Source of the DNA: Dyadobacter sp. NIV53 | GTDB lineage: Bacteria; Bacteroidota; Bacteroidia; Cytophagales; Spirosomataceae | Direction: 5' to 3' | Assembly: GCF_019711195.1 (NCBI RefSeq) | Contig: NZ_CP081299.1 | Coordinates: 248,001-312,000, forward strand | Length of the DNA stretch: 64,000 nt | Part shown: one piece after another, positions 26,517 to 35,751 of the stretch | Layout of the letters: every line of letters starts with the position of its first letter | Position numbering within the stretch: position 1 is the stretch's first letter | Made by a program: the position numbers and the translations under genes | The notes under the pieces: model-generated | What the model was told of the DNA's origin: nothing | The model's database searches: none | Seen by the model: only the letters and a program-made list of their open reading frames with translations

Positions 26517-28847
26517 TCATTTCAAATTCGCCTCAGCTTTTACACCATAATCAATAACCACTTTATTGATCTTTCCCGTAAAGGCAAATGGCACTTTGTA
26601 AGAATCGGCCACCGGACTCAGATCGTCCAGCCCGACATTGACTCCTTCGTGTGAGTAAATCCCCGCGATGCTTCGCTCAAACGTCGTTTCGCCATCTTTG
26701 GATCCATTGATATACAATACAATCTGTCCTTTTTTCTTTTGGTCATCAAAGCTTACATCCACACGTAACTGTGTTTTCCCATTCGGAATATTGCCTTTGG
26801 AAATAGCTGTAAACTGAGTACCATTCCCGAGATTGTATACAAACTGTAACTTCTTATCCTGAACGAAAAGACTCAATCCGCCTGCCCTGCCTCCTCTGGA
26901 CAACAAAACGCCCTCAGCTCCGTCAGCCGCAATGTTTACATCCGCCGTCAGACTGAAATTCGGCATTCCGGCAAGCGGACTAGCAATGTCAATCAATGTC
27001 TGTATTCCCGGATATAATACTACCTGATTCAAATTTTGGTATGCTGTCGGAACAGCCGCAGTCGGGCCAGATGTACCGGTATGAATAACGCCATCTTTCA
27101 AGGGGTAAATGTTGTATTTCACTGCTTCACTTTCAAAAAGCGCGTGTAGTTCTTTCAATTTTTCAGGTTTGGCGGCGGCAAGATCTTTAAGTTCATTAAA
27201 ATCTTCGTTAAGGTTATACAACTCCCATTTGTCCTGCTCAAACGGTTGTCCTTTTACATGGAGAGTTCCTGCTTTCCAGCCATCTTTATAGATAGATCTG
27301 GAACCAAGAACCTCAAAATACTGCTGTGTATGGCGGTCTTTCGCTTTGGCTTCGTTGATACTGTAAGCCAGACTTGTACCCTCTATTTTTTCCTGCGGAT
27401 AACCATTGATACTTTGGGGGATCTGTGCCTTTACAAGCTCAACAGTCGTAGGCAGTATATCAATCACGTGACCGTACTGCGTTCTGATCCCACCCTTTTC
27501 CTTAATTTCTTTGGGGTAAAAAACGATGAGTGGATTGCGTGTACCACCTTCTGTATTCGCATCCTGTTTCCATTGGCGAAAGGGAACGTTGGTAGCAGCC
27601 GCCCAGCCCAATGGATAATTTGCTTTGGAAAATTCGGTACCTATCAAATCAATTTCTTCCAGGTTTTTCTGTAAGTGCTGTTCATCTGATATGGCAGGAT
27701 CAAAATTATTGACTGTTCCCACAAACGTGCCTTCTTTACTGGCTCCGTTATCACCCACCGAAACGAAGATGAGCGTATTTTCGAGCTGACCTGTTTCTTT
27801 TAAGTGATTCACGATCCTGCCGATTTCGTGATCGGTGTAACTAAGGAAACCAGCGTAGGTTTCCATGAAACGGGCATATAATTTTTTTTCAGGAGCTGAA
27901 AGTGCATTCCATTCCTTAATTCCGGGGTTACGTGGTGGCAGAACCGTATTTTTCGGTACAACACCAAGTTTGATCTGATTGGCTAAAACCTGCTCACGGT
28001 ACTGATCCCATCCACTGTCAAATTTCCCTTTGTATTTTTCAATCCATTCCTTTGAAACCTGATGCGGTGCATGACCCGCTCCGGTTGCTACATATAAAAA
28101 GAAAGGTTTTTCCGGATCGACCGATTTCTGTTCAGAAATATAATCAATGGCCTTATCGACCAATACCTCATTGAAATGTTTGCCGTTTTGCTGGTCTTTT
28201 ACGCGACGCGTGTCTTCCCAGAATTCCGTATGCCATTGATCGGTACTGCCTCGTGACGGAAAACCGTAAAAGTGATCGAATCCTCTTCCGGTTGGCCAGC
28301 GGTTGAACGGCCCCGCCGGTGTCAGATCCGCCAGCGGCGTAATGTGCCACTTTCCTAATGCAAATGTGTTGTAGCCATTTTCTTTCAGGATTTCCGCAAT
28401 GGTTGCTTTTTCAAAAGGGATCTGCGCATCATAACCCGGCGTTCCAATTGCATTTTCCGGAAAAAGCCCCATGTGTGCCGAATGGTGATTTCTTCCTGTG
28501 AGCAAAGCCGCGCGCGTTGGGGCACAAATGGCCGTCGTGTGGAAATTCGTATAACGCAACCCATTGTTAGCCAGGCTATCCAAAGTGGGAGTCTGTATCA
28601 AACCACCAAATGTACTTACTGCGCCAAAACCGACGTCATCAAGCAAAATCCATACAACATTGGGTGAACCCTTGGCTGCCTTTTTCCTTTCAGGCCACGC
28701 TTGTTCAGTGTCTTTAACCGTTTTCCCGATCTTCCCCTGGTAGGTTTGAACGGGTGTGTATTGTGCATACGAAAGTTGATTTGCCCCGAGCCAGGCTATT
28801 GCAGCAAGTGCAAGTTCTTTTATTGGAAAAGATCGATTTTTCATCAT
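26517..28847 (-). CDS. Secreted arylsulfatase with C-terminal LamG-like domain
   Basis: 776 residues. After a signal segment (LALAAIAWLGANQLSYAQ), the sulfatase domain covers about residues 40-590: NVVWILLDDVGFGAVSTFGG, C108-A-P-T-R112, FVSVGDNGASKEG and YKDGWKAGTLH. From about residue 600 an extra beta-sandwich follows (SLFVQDKKLQFVYNLGNG, DQKKKGQIVLYINGSKDGET, GVNVGLDDLSPVADSY), which looks like a concanavalin/LamG-type fold, possibly binding glycan. It is a paralogue of 24028. It follows the 28891 gene by 43 bp. Confidence 0.93.
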   Translation of the reverse strand: MMKNRSFPIKELALAAIAWLGANQLSYAQYTPVQTYQGKIGKTVKDTEQAWPERKKAAKGSPNVVWILLDDVGFGAVSTFGGLIQTPTLDSLANNGLRYTNFHTTAICAPTRAALLTGRNHHSAHMGLFPENAIGTPGYDAQIPFEKATIAEILKENGYNTFALGKWHITPLADLTPAGPFNRWPTGRGFDHFYGFPSRGSTDQWHTEFWEDTRRVKDQQNGKHFNEVLVDKAIDYISEQKSVDPEKPFFLYVATGAGHAPHQVSKEWIEKYKGKFDSGWDQYREQVLANQIKLGVVPKNTVLPPRNPGIKEWNALSAPEKKLYARFMETYAGFLSYTDHEIGRIVNHLKETGQLENTLIFVSVGDNGASKEGTFVGTVNNFDPAISDEQHLQKNLEEIDLIGTEFSKANYPLGWAAATNVPFRQWKQDANTEGGTRNPLIVFYPKEIKEKGGIRTQYGHVIDILPTTVELVKAQIPQSINGYPQEKIEGTSLAYSINEAKAKDRHTQQYFEVLGSRSIYKDGWKAGTLHVKGQPFEQDKWELYNLNEDFNELKDLAAAKPEKLKELHALFESEAVKYNIYPLKDGVIHTGTSGPTAAVPTAYQNLNQVVLYPGIQTLIDIASPLAGMPNFSLTADVNIAADGAEGVLLSRGGRAGGLSLFVQDKKLQFVYNLGNGTQFTAISKGNIPNGKTQLRVDVSFDDQKKKGQIVLYINGSKDGETTFERSIAGIYSHEGVNVGLDDLSPVADSYKVPFAFTGKINKVVIDYGVKAEANLK

Positions 28848-28890
28848 GATTCCGGTTTTATACTATTGATAAACACTAAGTTCTTACCTG

Positions 28891-30495
28891 TTATTTAATT
28901 GTATTCCAATCCACCACGCCCACTTTTTTCGCCCAAACCAAATATTCCTTTTCCAGCTCAGCCGCCTTTTCAGCATGTTTGTCTTTAAGGTTAAGGGTTT
29001 CAGTTCGGTCTGTTTTAAGGTTGTATAATTCCCATGGCTGGTTCAGTTCTGCAACCAGTTTCCAGTCGCCTTTCCGGATAGCCCGGCTTCCCTCATGTTC
29101 CCAGAAAAGCGGGTTTTGCCGGATTTTCGCCTGATCCTGAAAGACAGTTACAAGGCTTTTTCCTTCAAAAGGTATAAGTGTTTTTGAATTAAATTCTTTG
29201 GGATAATTCACCTTCGCCAAATCAAGGCAGGTTGGTAACACATCGATCAGATGACCAACATAATTGCTGGTTGATCCAGCTTTGATCATTTTAGGAAACC
29301 ATGCGATAAAAGGTGCAGCGATTGCGCCTTCATGCGTATTCTTCTTAAATAAACTGAATGGTGTATTGCTCACATTTCCCCAATTCGGATAATAGCTGTC
29401 AATCGAATTAACAGATCCTGGCGTTCCGTTTTTCTGCGAAACATAGTTCCAGTCTTTCACGGTATCACCGCTTCCTCCATTGTCCGACATGAACAGGATC
29501 AACGTGTTTTTGTCTTTGCCCTGCTCTTTCAATTTTGCCAGAATCTCACCGATTCCGTGATCCATCCGGTCCACCATCGCGGCATAAATCGCCATTCGGG
29601 TATCCCAAAAATCCTTTTCTAAATCCGTTAAATTGTCCCAGTCCGGAACTTGATCATTTCGTTTTGAAAGAGCCCAATCGCTCTGGACTATACCTGATTG
29701 TTTTTGTTTTTTCAAACGTTCGTTCCGAAGAACATCCCAGCCTTTCAGGTACTTGCCCTTGTATCTTGCAATATCTTTGGGCAAAGCTTGAATTGGCCAA
29801 TGCGGTGCGTTATAGGCAACATATAAAAAGAATGGATTCTTGTTGTTACTGATTTCATTCAGCGATTTTATTGCAAAATCAGTAATCGCCTGTGTCAGAT
29901 ATTTCGATGTGTCTGTTCTCTGGATTTCCTTTCCATTCAATAGAAAAGTAACTTTTCGCCCATCATTATAAATTGGTTCTGAATTGAAATAACTACTCCC
30001 GTTATTCTGCATGGTAAACGATTTGTCAAAACCACGGTTATTCGCAAATGCAGATGGAACAAGTCCGACATGCCATTTGCCAGAAACAATGGTATTGTAA
30101 TTCGCGGTTTTTAAAAGCTGGGCAATTGTTACACTATTCTCACTCAAATATCCCTGATACGCAGGCGAACCTTTGTCCTGAACCATATCCCCAATTCCTG
30201 CCTGATGCGGATACAAACCCGTAAGAAGGGAGGCGCGTGAAGGACAGCATCTGCCGCTGTTATAAAACTGGGTCAGGATTAATCCTTCCTTTGCAAGCCT
30301 GTCCAGATTTGGAGTTTTAATTTCTGAGCCAAAACTACCCAAATCAGAAAAACCCATATCATCGGCGAGGATGACGATGATGTTAGGGTTTTCGGGTGGT
30401 TGCTGGGCTGTGACTGTGGTTGTAGCAACAAGTAACAGCAGACCAAACTGGGAGGCTTGGCTTAAAAACAATCTGACAGTAGGCAGCTTCAACAT
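28891..30495 (-). CDS. Secreted S1 sulfatase (CCPSR)
   Basis: 534 residues; signal peptide over about residues 8-31 (LLLLVATTTVTAQ). Metal site NIIVILADDMGFSDLGSFG; active site C83-C-P-S-R87 (GRCCPSRASLLTGLYPHQAG). GKWHVGLVP, FMSDNGGSGD and LFWEHEGSRAIRKGDWKLVAEL follow. It is the first sulfatase after the SusC/SusD pair, behind a terminator-like hairpin (30513-30549), and is related to 22275 and 35752. Confidence 0.93.
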   Translation of the reverse strand: MLKLPTVRLFLSQASQFGLLLLVATTTVTAQQPPENPNIIVILADDMGFSDLGSFGSEIKTPNLDRLAKEGLILTQFYNSGRCCPSRASLLTGLYPHQAGIGDMVQDKGSPAYQGYLSENSVTIAQLLKTANYNTIVSGKWHVGLVPSAFANNRGFDKSFTMQNNGSSYFNSEPIYNDGRKVTFLLNGKEIQRTDTSKYLTQAITDFAIKSLNEISNNKNPFFLYVAYNAPHWPIQALPKDIARYKGKYLKGWDVLRNERLKKQKQSGIVQSDWALSKRNDQVPDWDNLTDLEKDFWDTRMAIYAAMVDRMDHGIGEILAKLKEQGKDKNTLILFMSDNGGSGDTVKDWNYVSQKNGTPGSVNSIDSYYPNWGNVSNTPFSLFKKNTHEGAIAAPFIAWFPKMIKAGSTSNYVGHLIDVLPTCLDLAKVNYPKEFNSKTLIPFEGKSLVTVFQDQAKIRQNPLFWEHEGSRAIRKGDWKLVAELNQPWELYNLKTDRTETLNLKDKHAEKAAELEKEYLVWAKKVGVVDWNTIK

Positions 30496-30512
30496 TTCAA
30501 TAGCAGTATTAT

Positions 30513-30549
30513 AAAAATACCCTGATCCTGTCAGGAAAAGGGTATTTTT
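30513..30549 (-). terminator. Terminator-like hairpin between SusD and sulfatase
   Basis: 11-bp arms AAAAATACCCT (30513-30523) and 30539-30549, with inner TCCT/AGGA pairing. It lies 15 bp after the SusD stop and 18 bp before the sulfatase ATG, so it can lower expression of the five sulfatase genes downstream relative to SusC/SusD. Confidence 0.75.
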
Positions 30550-30563
30550 TCATTGTGATCATT

Positions 30564-32129
30564 TTACTCCCAAAGCGTATTTTGCTTTAACAGCGGATTG
30601 TTATCAATTTCTGTTTGAGGTATTGGATATAAATAATGCTTTTCAGCTACATTATTTTTACCCACTTTTTGCAAACTTTTGATCAGGATCCCGTTACCGC
30701 TGGCATCTTTTTCACGGATCAGATCAAACCATCTCTGGTACTCATAAGTCAGTTCCAGACGGCGTTCAAAGTAAACAGAATCACGGAATTGGTCTTTGGA
30801 AAGTCCCGTTGTCAGATCTGCCAAACCGGCTCTTGTCCTGACCTTGTTAATTGATCTATAGGCTTTTGCACTCGGGCCATTTACTTCATTTTCAGCTTCT
30901 GCATGAATTAAAAGCAATTCGGCATACCGGATTATAGGTACATTTGCTTCTGAGTTGGTCGTAACGGCCAGGTTGTTCGGGTCCCACCATTTGTTCCAGA
31001 ATGGCGTTGAATCATTGGGCACAGCCGCATTCACAATCGCCAATCCATATTTTCTGCCGTTAGCAGGGCTAGTGAAATTTCTGACAAAAGTTACGTCCCT
31101 GCGTTTATCAGTAGCTTTAAATAATTTATAGATATTGAAAAATTTGTCATTGCCTTCGGTATAAAAACGAACCATGTGCGCATAATTTCCAGGTAGGCCG
31201 GGAATAGCAGAAAATATAGCACGGGAGGTTTCAGCGTTGCCCTGGCTGTATGAATTACCCTTCATCTGAGCAGAAAAAATATGCTCTGCCCCATTTTTAT
31301 AAGCTGGTAAAAACACACGTGAATAATCGGTGATCAGGCTATATCCGTAAGTACCCGTTCCACCATCAGCAGCTGACAAAACTTCTTCTGTTTTTGCAAT
31401 TGCTTTCTGGTAGTTTTCTGTCAGTTTCAGTGGCAGCGATGCTTTGATCAGGTATACTTTTGCCAAAAGTGCTTTGGCTGCCCCGGCTGTAGCTCTTCCG
31501 GCATCCGGCGAGCTGTAAGTAGCAGGAAGAGATGCTGCGGCTTCTGTCAGATCCTTTTCAATCTGTGCATATACATCTGCCGACGGGCTTTTTGCAATGG
31601 CGTAATCTGCTGTTGAAACAAAATTCTGATATTCCGTCACAATTGGCACATCGCCATACAAACGAACCAGGTTGAAATAAAATAACGCTCTTAAAAACTT
31701 CGCTTCACCCAGAATCCTGTCTTTTGTGGCAGGTACCGCAAATGTAATATCAGGGATTTTACTTAAAACCACATTCGCTTTTCTAATAGCCGCATAATGC
31801 TGCTGCCAAAGCTCATATACCCGCAAATTGCTGGATGAATGTGATTGTACCGCCAGGGAACGAACGTCAGGATTGGTTGCACCCGGGCCCGGATCTTCAT
31901 CGTCGCTGCCCATGTTCATACCCGTGTTCAGCAACGTATTATATGGAGACTGCACCCTTGCGGTGTTCAGGAAAAAGTAAACGGCATTAATAGCGGTTAA
32001 GGCATCGGTCTCAGTTTTGTAATACTGCTCTTCCGTGATAATGGAAGCTGGTTCTTCCGTAAGGAAATCGCTGCAGGAAGTAGCAAGGAAAGTACTTAAT
32101 GCAAGAATATAATATGAATATTTTTTCAT
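30564..32129 (-). CDS. SusD/RagB outer-membrane lipoprotein
   Basis: 521 residues from the ATG at 32129 (MKKYSYYILALSTFLATSC); the frame's earlier ATG at 32141 adds MTFK. Lipobox LATSC with lipid-Cys, typical of surface lipoproteins. SusD features: TPR-rich alpha fold, EAKFLRALFYFNLVRLYGDVPIVTE, ADGGTGTYGYSLI and the C-terminal RYAELLLIHAEAENEVNG with RRLELTYEYQRWFDLIR. It binds glycan at the cell surface and caps the SusC pore. It starts 25 bp after the SusC gene stop. Confidence 0.94.
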   Translation of the reverse strand: MKKYSYYILALSTFLATSCSDFLTEEPASIITEEQYYKTETDALTAINAVYFFLNTARVQSPYNTLLNTGMNMGSDDEDPGPGATNPDVRSLAVQSHSSSNLRVYELWQQHYAAIRKANVVLSKIPDITFAVPATKDRILGEAKFLRALFYFNLVRLYGDVPIVTEYQNFVSTADYAIAKSPSADVYAQIEKDLTEAAASLPATYSSPDAGRATAGAAKALLAKVYLIKASLPLKLTENYQKAIAKTEEVLSAADGGTGTYGYSLITDYSRVFLPAYKNGAEHIFSAQMKGNSYSQGNAETSRAIFSAIPGLPGNYAHMVRFYTEGNDKFFNIYKLFKATDKRRDVTFVRNFTSPANGRKYGLAIVNAAVPNDSTPFWNKWWDPNNLAVTTNSEANVPIIRYAELLLIHAEAENEVNGPSAKAYRSINKVRTRAGLADLTTGLSKDQFRDSVYFERRLELTYEYQRWFDLIREKDASGNGILIKSLQKVGKNNVAEKHYLYPIPQTEIDNNPLLKQNTLWE

Positions 32130-32154
32130 TTTGAAAGTCATTTATAATTTGATA

Positions 32155-35100
32155 TCAGAAAGTCAGAGTTAAGCCGACCTGATAAGATTTATTGTTCGGG
32201 TATACACTGTCATCCACACCTTTGTTGATAAGGCTTTGTCCGTTCGAGCTTACCTCAGGATCAAAACCTGTGTATTTGGTCCATGTAATTGCATTTTGAG
32301 CAGAAACATACACCCTCAGCCCCTGAATATGTGCCTTGGAAAGCAATGACTTAGGAAGTGCATATCCGAATGAGATATTTTTCAGCCTTGTGTAAGTGGC
32401 ATCTTCAATAAAACGGTCAGAAATTGTAATGGCCGGATCCTGATATGCTTCTTTAACGTCTGTATTCGTATTGGTTGGCGTATATCTTTTCAAAAGTTCA
32501 CGAGATGAATTGGTATAACCAGTACCTAGTTCCAGATTGGCCCTGTTCACATTATATAATTTCCCGCCAACGGATGTCTGAAAGAAAACCGCCAGGTCGA
32601 AACCTTTGTAACTGAACGTGTTGGTAAGGCCAGCTGTAAATTTGATCTGGTTATCAATCACTTCCCTGTCGCCAGCCTGCGTGATCAGACCATCTCCGTT
32701 CAAATCTTTAAACTGCTGTCCACCTGCTCCTTTATTGGCCTGAGGCGTAAGAGCCGTTTCACCATCCTGGATCACGCCATCCGTTTTGTAAACAATAAAA
32801 GAACCAAGTGAATGACCCACCTTAGCAATAGAAGGTGCTGAACTGGAAGGTATGTACTGATTTACACCGTCGCCCAGATCCAGGATTTTATTAGTGTTCC
32901 TGGCAAAAATTAAAATCGTATTCCATTTAAGTTTACCCGTCAGGTTTTGCGAATTAACAGCCAGTTCAAAACCCTGGTTAGATACAGCACCCACATTCTG
33001 ATAAATCGTCGATCCCTGTCCATTGTAGATATCCGACAACCCGGAAGTTCCCGGAACTGTTCTTGTTAATAATAAATCTGTTGTCTTCTTGTAATAGTAA
33101 TCAGCAGTAATGTTGATACGGTCCTTATACAAACCAACATCTACACCTGCATCCACCTGAAAAGTTTTTTCCCAGCCCAGATTTTTGTTGGAAACAGTGC
33201 TTGGCGCGTAACCCGAAACGGTGCTTCCTGAAAAGTTATAAGGATAGTAAGTCAGCTGTGCAAGTGACTGGTAAGGTGGAATACTCTGATTTCCAGTCGA
33301 ACCTGCACTTAAACGTAATTTAAGCAGACTGACATTTCTTACGCTCTTAAAGAATTTTTCATTGGCAATATTCCAGCCAAAAGCAGCAGAGGGAAAATAA
33401 CCCCATTTATTACCCGCACCAAACTTGGAAGAACCATCAGCTCGCAAAGTAAAAGTAACGAGATACCGGTCATCAAAAACGTAATTGAAACGACCAAGAT
33501 ACGAAGCCAGAGAAAAATCGGAAGAAGATGACCCTGGCGCCCTGTTGATAATACCTGTACCGAGATTATTATAAGAAATTGCGTCGGAAGAAAAACCCGC
33601 TGCTTCAGCGATAGATCCCTTAGATTGTGACTGCTGGGCTGTAAATCCCACAACCGCATTGATCCTATTCTTTTCATCCAGTTCCTTATCATAGCTTAAA
33701 GTATTCTCGTTCAGCCAGTTTGTTGTAAAAACCGAACCCACCAGCGCATTACCGCTTAAAGCGGTCCCTTCAAAAGTCGATATAGGCAAATACCTGTTTT
33801 GTTTATTGTCTACAATATCAGCACCTACGAGTACTTTCGCTTTCAGGCCCTCTGCAAGTGTATATTCTGCGGAAAGATTACCTAAAAACCTGTTCGTGAT
33901 GGTTTGGTTCAGCTGGTTGTAGAGTGAGTTAATAGGATTGGCATAAGTCGATTCAAACGGGCTGTTTTTCACAAAAGTGCCGTTATCCTGATAAATTGGC
34001 AGCGACTGAGGCGTGAGCACGAGTGCGGAAACAATTGAAGCGGGAGCAACATTGGCCTTCGTATGGCTACCTGTAATACTGGATGTAATTCTTAATTTAT
34101 CGCTGTAATCATGGTCAATATTAAACCTGGCAGACAATCTCCGGAAATCTGTATTCTGTAAAACACCGTCCTGTTTCAGATAATTGGCAGAAATACCCAG
34201 CCTGGTTCTGTCGCCGCCTGACAGTATGGAAATACTGTGGCTTTGCTGTGTAGCTTTCCTAAAAGCTGCTGATTGCCAGTCGGTCCCTACACCCGTAGTA
34301 TCCAGGCTGTAACCTGTTACGCTTGGCAATGTTGGCGTTTTACCGGAATTGATCGCGGCCTCTTTGCGTAGTTGCCACCATTCACCTGCATTTAGCAAAG
34401 GCAATTTTCTGATCACCTGCTGAACACCAAAATAAGATTCATAGGTTATGGAAGATTTCTTTTTAGAACCGCCTTTTGTGGTAATTATAACAACACCATT
34501 AGCGCCTCTAGAACCGTATATAGCAGTTGCCGAAGCGTCTTTTAATACGTCAATTGATTCAATATCAGCCGTATTCAAAAAGGAAAGCGGATTAATTTTT
34601 GAACCGTTTGTTACACCGGCATCACTCAGGCCATAATCATTGTTGATCGGAAAACCGTCAATTACATACAATGGATCACTACCGGCTGTAATGGAGTTAC
34701 TACCCCGAATCTGGACACTAACACCACCACCCGGCTGTCCGGAAGTTTGTGTCACCGTTGCTCCGGCAATAGCTCCCTGTAACAGCCGCTCTACGGAAAC
34801 AACAGGCTGCGATTTTATTTCGAGCGGAACCGAAGAAATGGAGCCCGTAATATCTTTACGTTTTTGCTCCCCGTAACCGATTACAACGACTTCGTTAAGC
34901 AAATTGGCCGTTTTCAATACCACCTCAACAACTTCGGTAGTAAGTTCATAAATTTCAATTTCCTGCTGCTGAAAGCCGGTAACGTTAATCTGCAAAGTGA
35001 ATGGATATTCCTTGGCAGCCGCAATACTGAATTTGCCGTCTATATCCGAAACCGTACTTCTTGAAGTACCTTTCTCAACAATAGTAGCGCCTGGAAGTCC

Positions 35101-35214
35101 CTGCCCGGTATCATCCTTTACAATACCGGTGATGACATCCTGAGCCTGTAAGGCAGATGTGCTGAAAATGAATGCACCCAATAACCAAATCAGGTAAAAG
35201 TTTTTCTTGATCAT
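32155..35214 (-). CDS. SusC/RagA TonB-dependent outer-membrane receptor
   Basis: 1019 residues. Signal peptide to about residue 24, then a carboxypeptidase-D-regulatory-like domain (ITGIVKDDTGQGLPGATI), a TonB plug (EVVVIGYGEQKRKDITGSIS) and a C-terminal 22-strand barrel ending YQVGLTLTF. There is no STN domain, so it is not wired to a FecR/sigma pair; control is instead through the long leader upstream. With SusD it imports oligosaccharides, here presumably sulfated ones because six sulfatase-related genes follow. Confidence 0.95.
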   Translation of the reverse strand: MIKKNFYLIWLLGAFIFSTSALQAQDVITGIVKDDTGQGLPGATIVEKGTSRSTVSDIDGKFSIAAAKEYPFTLQINVTGFQQQEIEIYELTTEVVEVVLKTANLLNEVVVIGYGEQKRKDITGSISSVPLEIKSQPVVSVERLLQGAIAGATVTQTSGQPGGGVSVQIRGSNSITAGSDPLYVIDGFPINNDYGLSDAGVTNGSKINPLSFLNTADIESIDVLKDASATAIYGSRGANGVVIITTKGGSKKKSSITYESYFGVQQVIRKLPLLNAGEWWQLRKEAAINSGKTPTLPSVTGYSLDTTGVGTDWQSAAFRKATQQSHSISILSGGDRTRLGISANYLKQDGVLQNTDFRRLSARFNIDHDYSDKLRITSSITGSHTKANVAPASIVSALVLTPQSLPIYQDNGTFVKNSPFESTYANPINSLYNQLNQTITNRFLGNLSAEYTLAEGLKAKVLVGADIVDNKQNRYLPISTFEGTALSGNALVGSVFTTNWLNENTLSYDKELDEKNRINAVVGFTAQQSQSKGSIAEAAGFSSDAISYNNLGTGIINRAPGSSSSDFSLASYLGRFNYVFDDRYLVTFTLRADGSSKFGAGNKWGYFPSAAFGWNIANEKFFKSVRNVSLLKLRLSAGSTGNQSIPPYQSLAQLTYYPYNFSGSTVSGYAPSTVSNKNLGWEKTFQVDAGVDVGLYKDRINITADYYYKKTTDLLLTRTVPGTSGLSDIYNGQGSTIYQNVGAVSNQGFELAVNSQNLTGKLKWNTILIFARNTNKILDLGDGVNQYIPSSSAPSIAKVGHSLGSFIVYKTDGVIQDGETALTPQANKGAGGQQFKDLNGDGLITQAGDREVIDNQIKFTAGLTNTFSYKGFDLAVFFQTSVGGKLYNVNRANLELGTGYTNSSRELLKRYTPTNTNTDVKEAYQDPAITISDRFIEDATYTRLKNISFGYALPKSLLSKAHIQGLRVYVSAQNAITWTKYTGFDPEVSSNGQSLINKGVDDSVYPNNKSYQVGLTLTF

Positions 35215-35318
35215 TTTTGTGGTTGAATAATGTTAAATTATTATGTAGAGACTATTCCGGTTCATGTACAAATTTCCCTGAGAAGACAAATCCATGTTTG
35301 ACTTACAGGTATATACGC

Positions 35319-35349
35319 AGCTTTCCATTTTCAGTTTTGAAAATAAGCT
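35319..35349 (-). other. Inverted repeat in the SusC 5' leader
   Basis: Arms AGCTTTCCATTTTC (35319-35332) and 35339-35349 pair with a 2-nt bulge. It lies between leader peptide B and SusC; the T9 run at plus-strand A9 (35355-35363 region) precedes it in the RNA, so it is not a classical terminator. Confidence 0.45.
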
Positions 35350-35401
35350 TATTGAAAAAAAAATAGTTTTAAGGTGTGTTATTTTCAGCTATCCGATCCT
35401 T

Positions 35402-35434
35402 TGGTCATACTGCTATCTGATGAATGCAGGACCA
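35402..35434 (-). other. Hairpin just after leader peptide B
   Basis: Stem TGGTC (35402-35406) with 35430-35434 and CTGC (35410-35413) with 35426-35429, with a 3-nt bulge. It begins 12 nt after the leader peptide stop, where a ribosome stalled at the Cys codons or released at the stop would affect folding. Confidence 0.5.
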
Positions 35435-35445
35435 GAGGTTAGTTG

Positions 35446-35553
35446 TCAGTAACAGTGCATGTAACAACAACACATGGCGTTCATAGAAGAAATGGCAGAA
35501 TCCACCCGGGTTGCAGAGTTAGTCTGCAGAAGTAGTAAATGATTTGTTTTCAT
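35446..35553 (-). CDS. Leader peptide B, Cys/Met-rich C-terminus
   Basis: A 35-codon ORF starting MKTNHLLLLQTNSATRVDSA and ending SSMNAMCCCYMHCY-stop: four Cys and three Met codons within the last 12. It sits about 230 nt before SusC, 18 nt or more after the AGCCACC-loop hairpin B. The GTGG element is at V17 (GGUGGAU, 6 of 7 complementary to the loop). The high Cys/Met density in such a short ORF ahead of a sulfate-scavenging operon is what one expects of a leader peptide that senses charged tRNA-Cys. Not a conventional protein gene. Confidence 0.7.
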   Translation of the reverse strand: MKTNHLLLLQTNSATRVDSAISSMNAMCCCYMHCY

Positions 35554-35576
35554 ACGTAAACATTTTTAAGCTTTGG

Positions 35577-35598
35577 TCTGATTGGTGGCTAATCGGAA
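35577..35598 (-). ncRNA. Conserved leader hairpin B with AGCCACC loop
   Basis: Loop AGCCACC (plus-strand GGTGGCT, 35584-35590). Stem: four pairs next to the loop (GATT/AATC), one A-C mismatch, then two more pairs. The stem sequence differs from A and C while the loop is identical, which points to a conserved RNA rather than simple DNA duplication. Confidence 0.6.
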
Positions 35599-35626
35599 AA
35601 AGCTATAAGTCTATTAATTATATAGA

Positions 35627-35657
35627 CAAAGTAAAGTTATATTTTTCAGACTACCAA
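35627..35657 (-). promoter_or_regulatory. Shared sulfur-locus promoter, copy B
   Basis: Minus strand: TTG (35657-35655), 21 nt, TACTTTG (35633-35627), followed by TCTATATAATTAATAGAC, a near-perfect palindrome around the expected transcription start. Copy C carries the same palindrome with small changes. It drives leader B and the SusC/SusD/sulfatase operon. Confidence 0.8.
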
Positions 35658-35751
35658 GTAATACTGTAATATTCTTTCATAGAAGCCAATTTTCAGAGAA
35701 GTCAAGGTTCAAAAAGGGGCAAACATAGTGTTGACTTCTCTGAATAACAAA

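Noticed and set aside
35350..35364. T9 run in the SusC leader as an intrinsic terminator
   Set aside because: No stable stem lies directly before it in the RNA; the stem there comes after the run.
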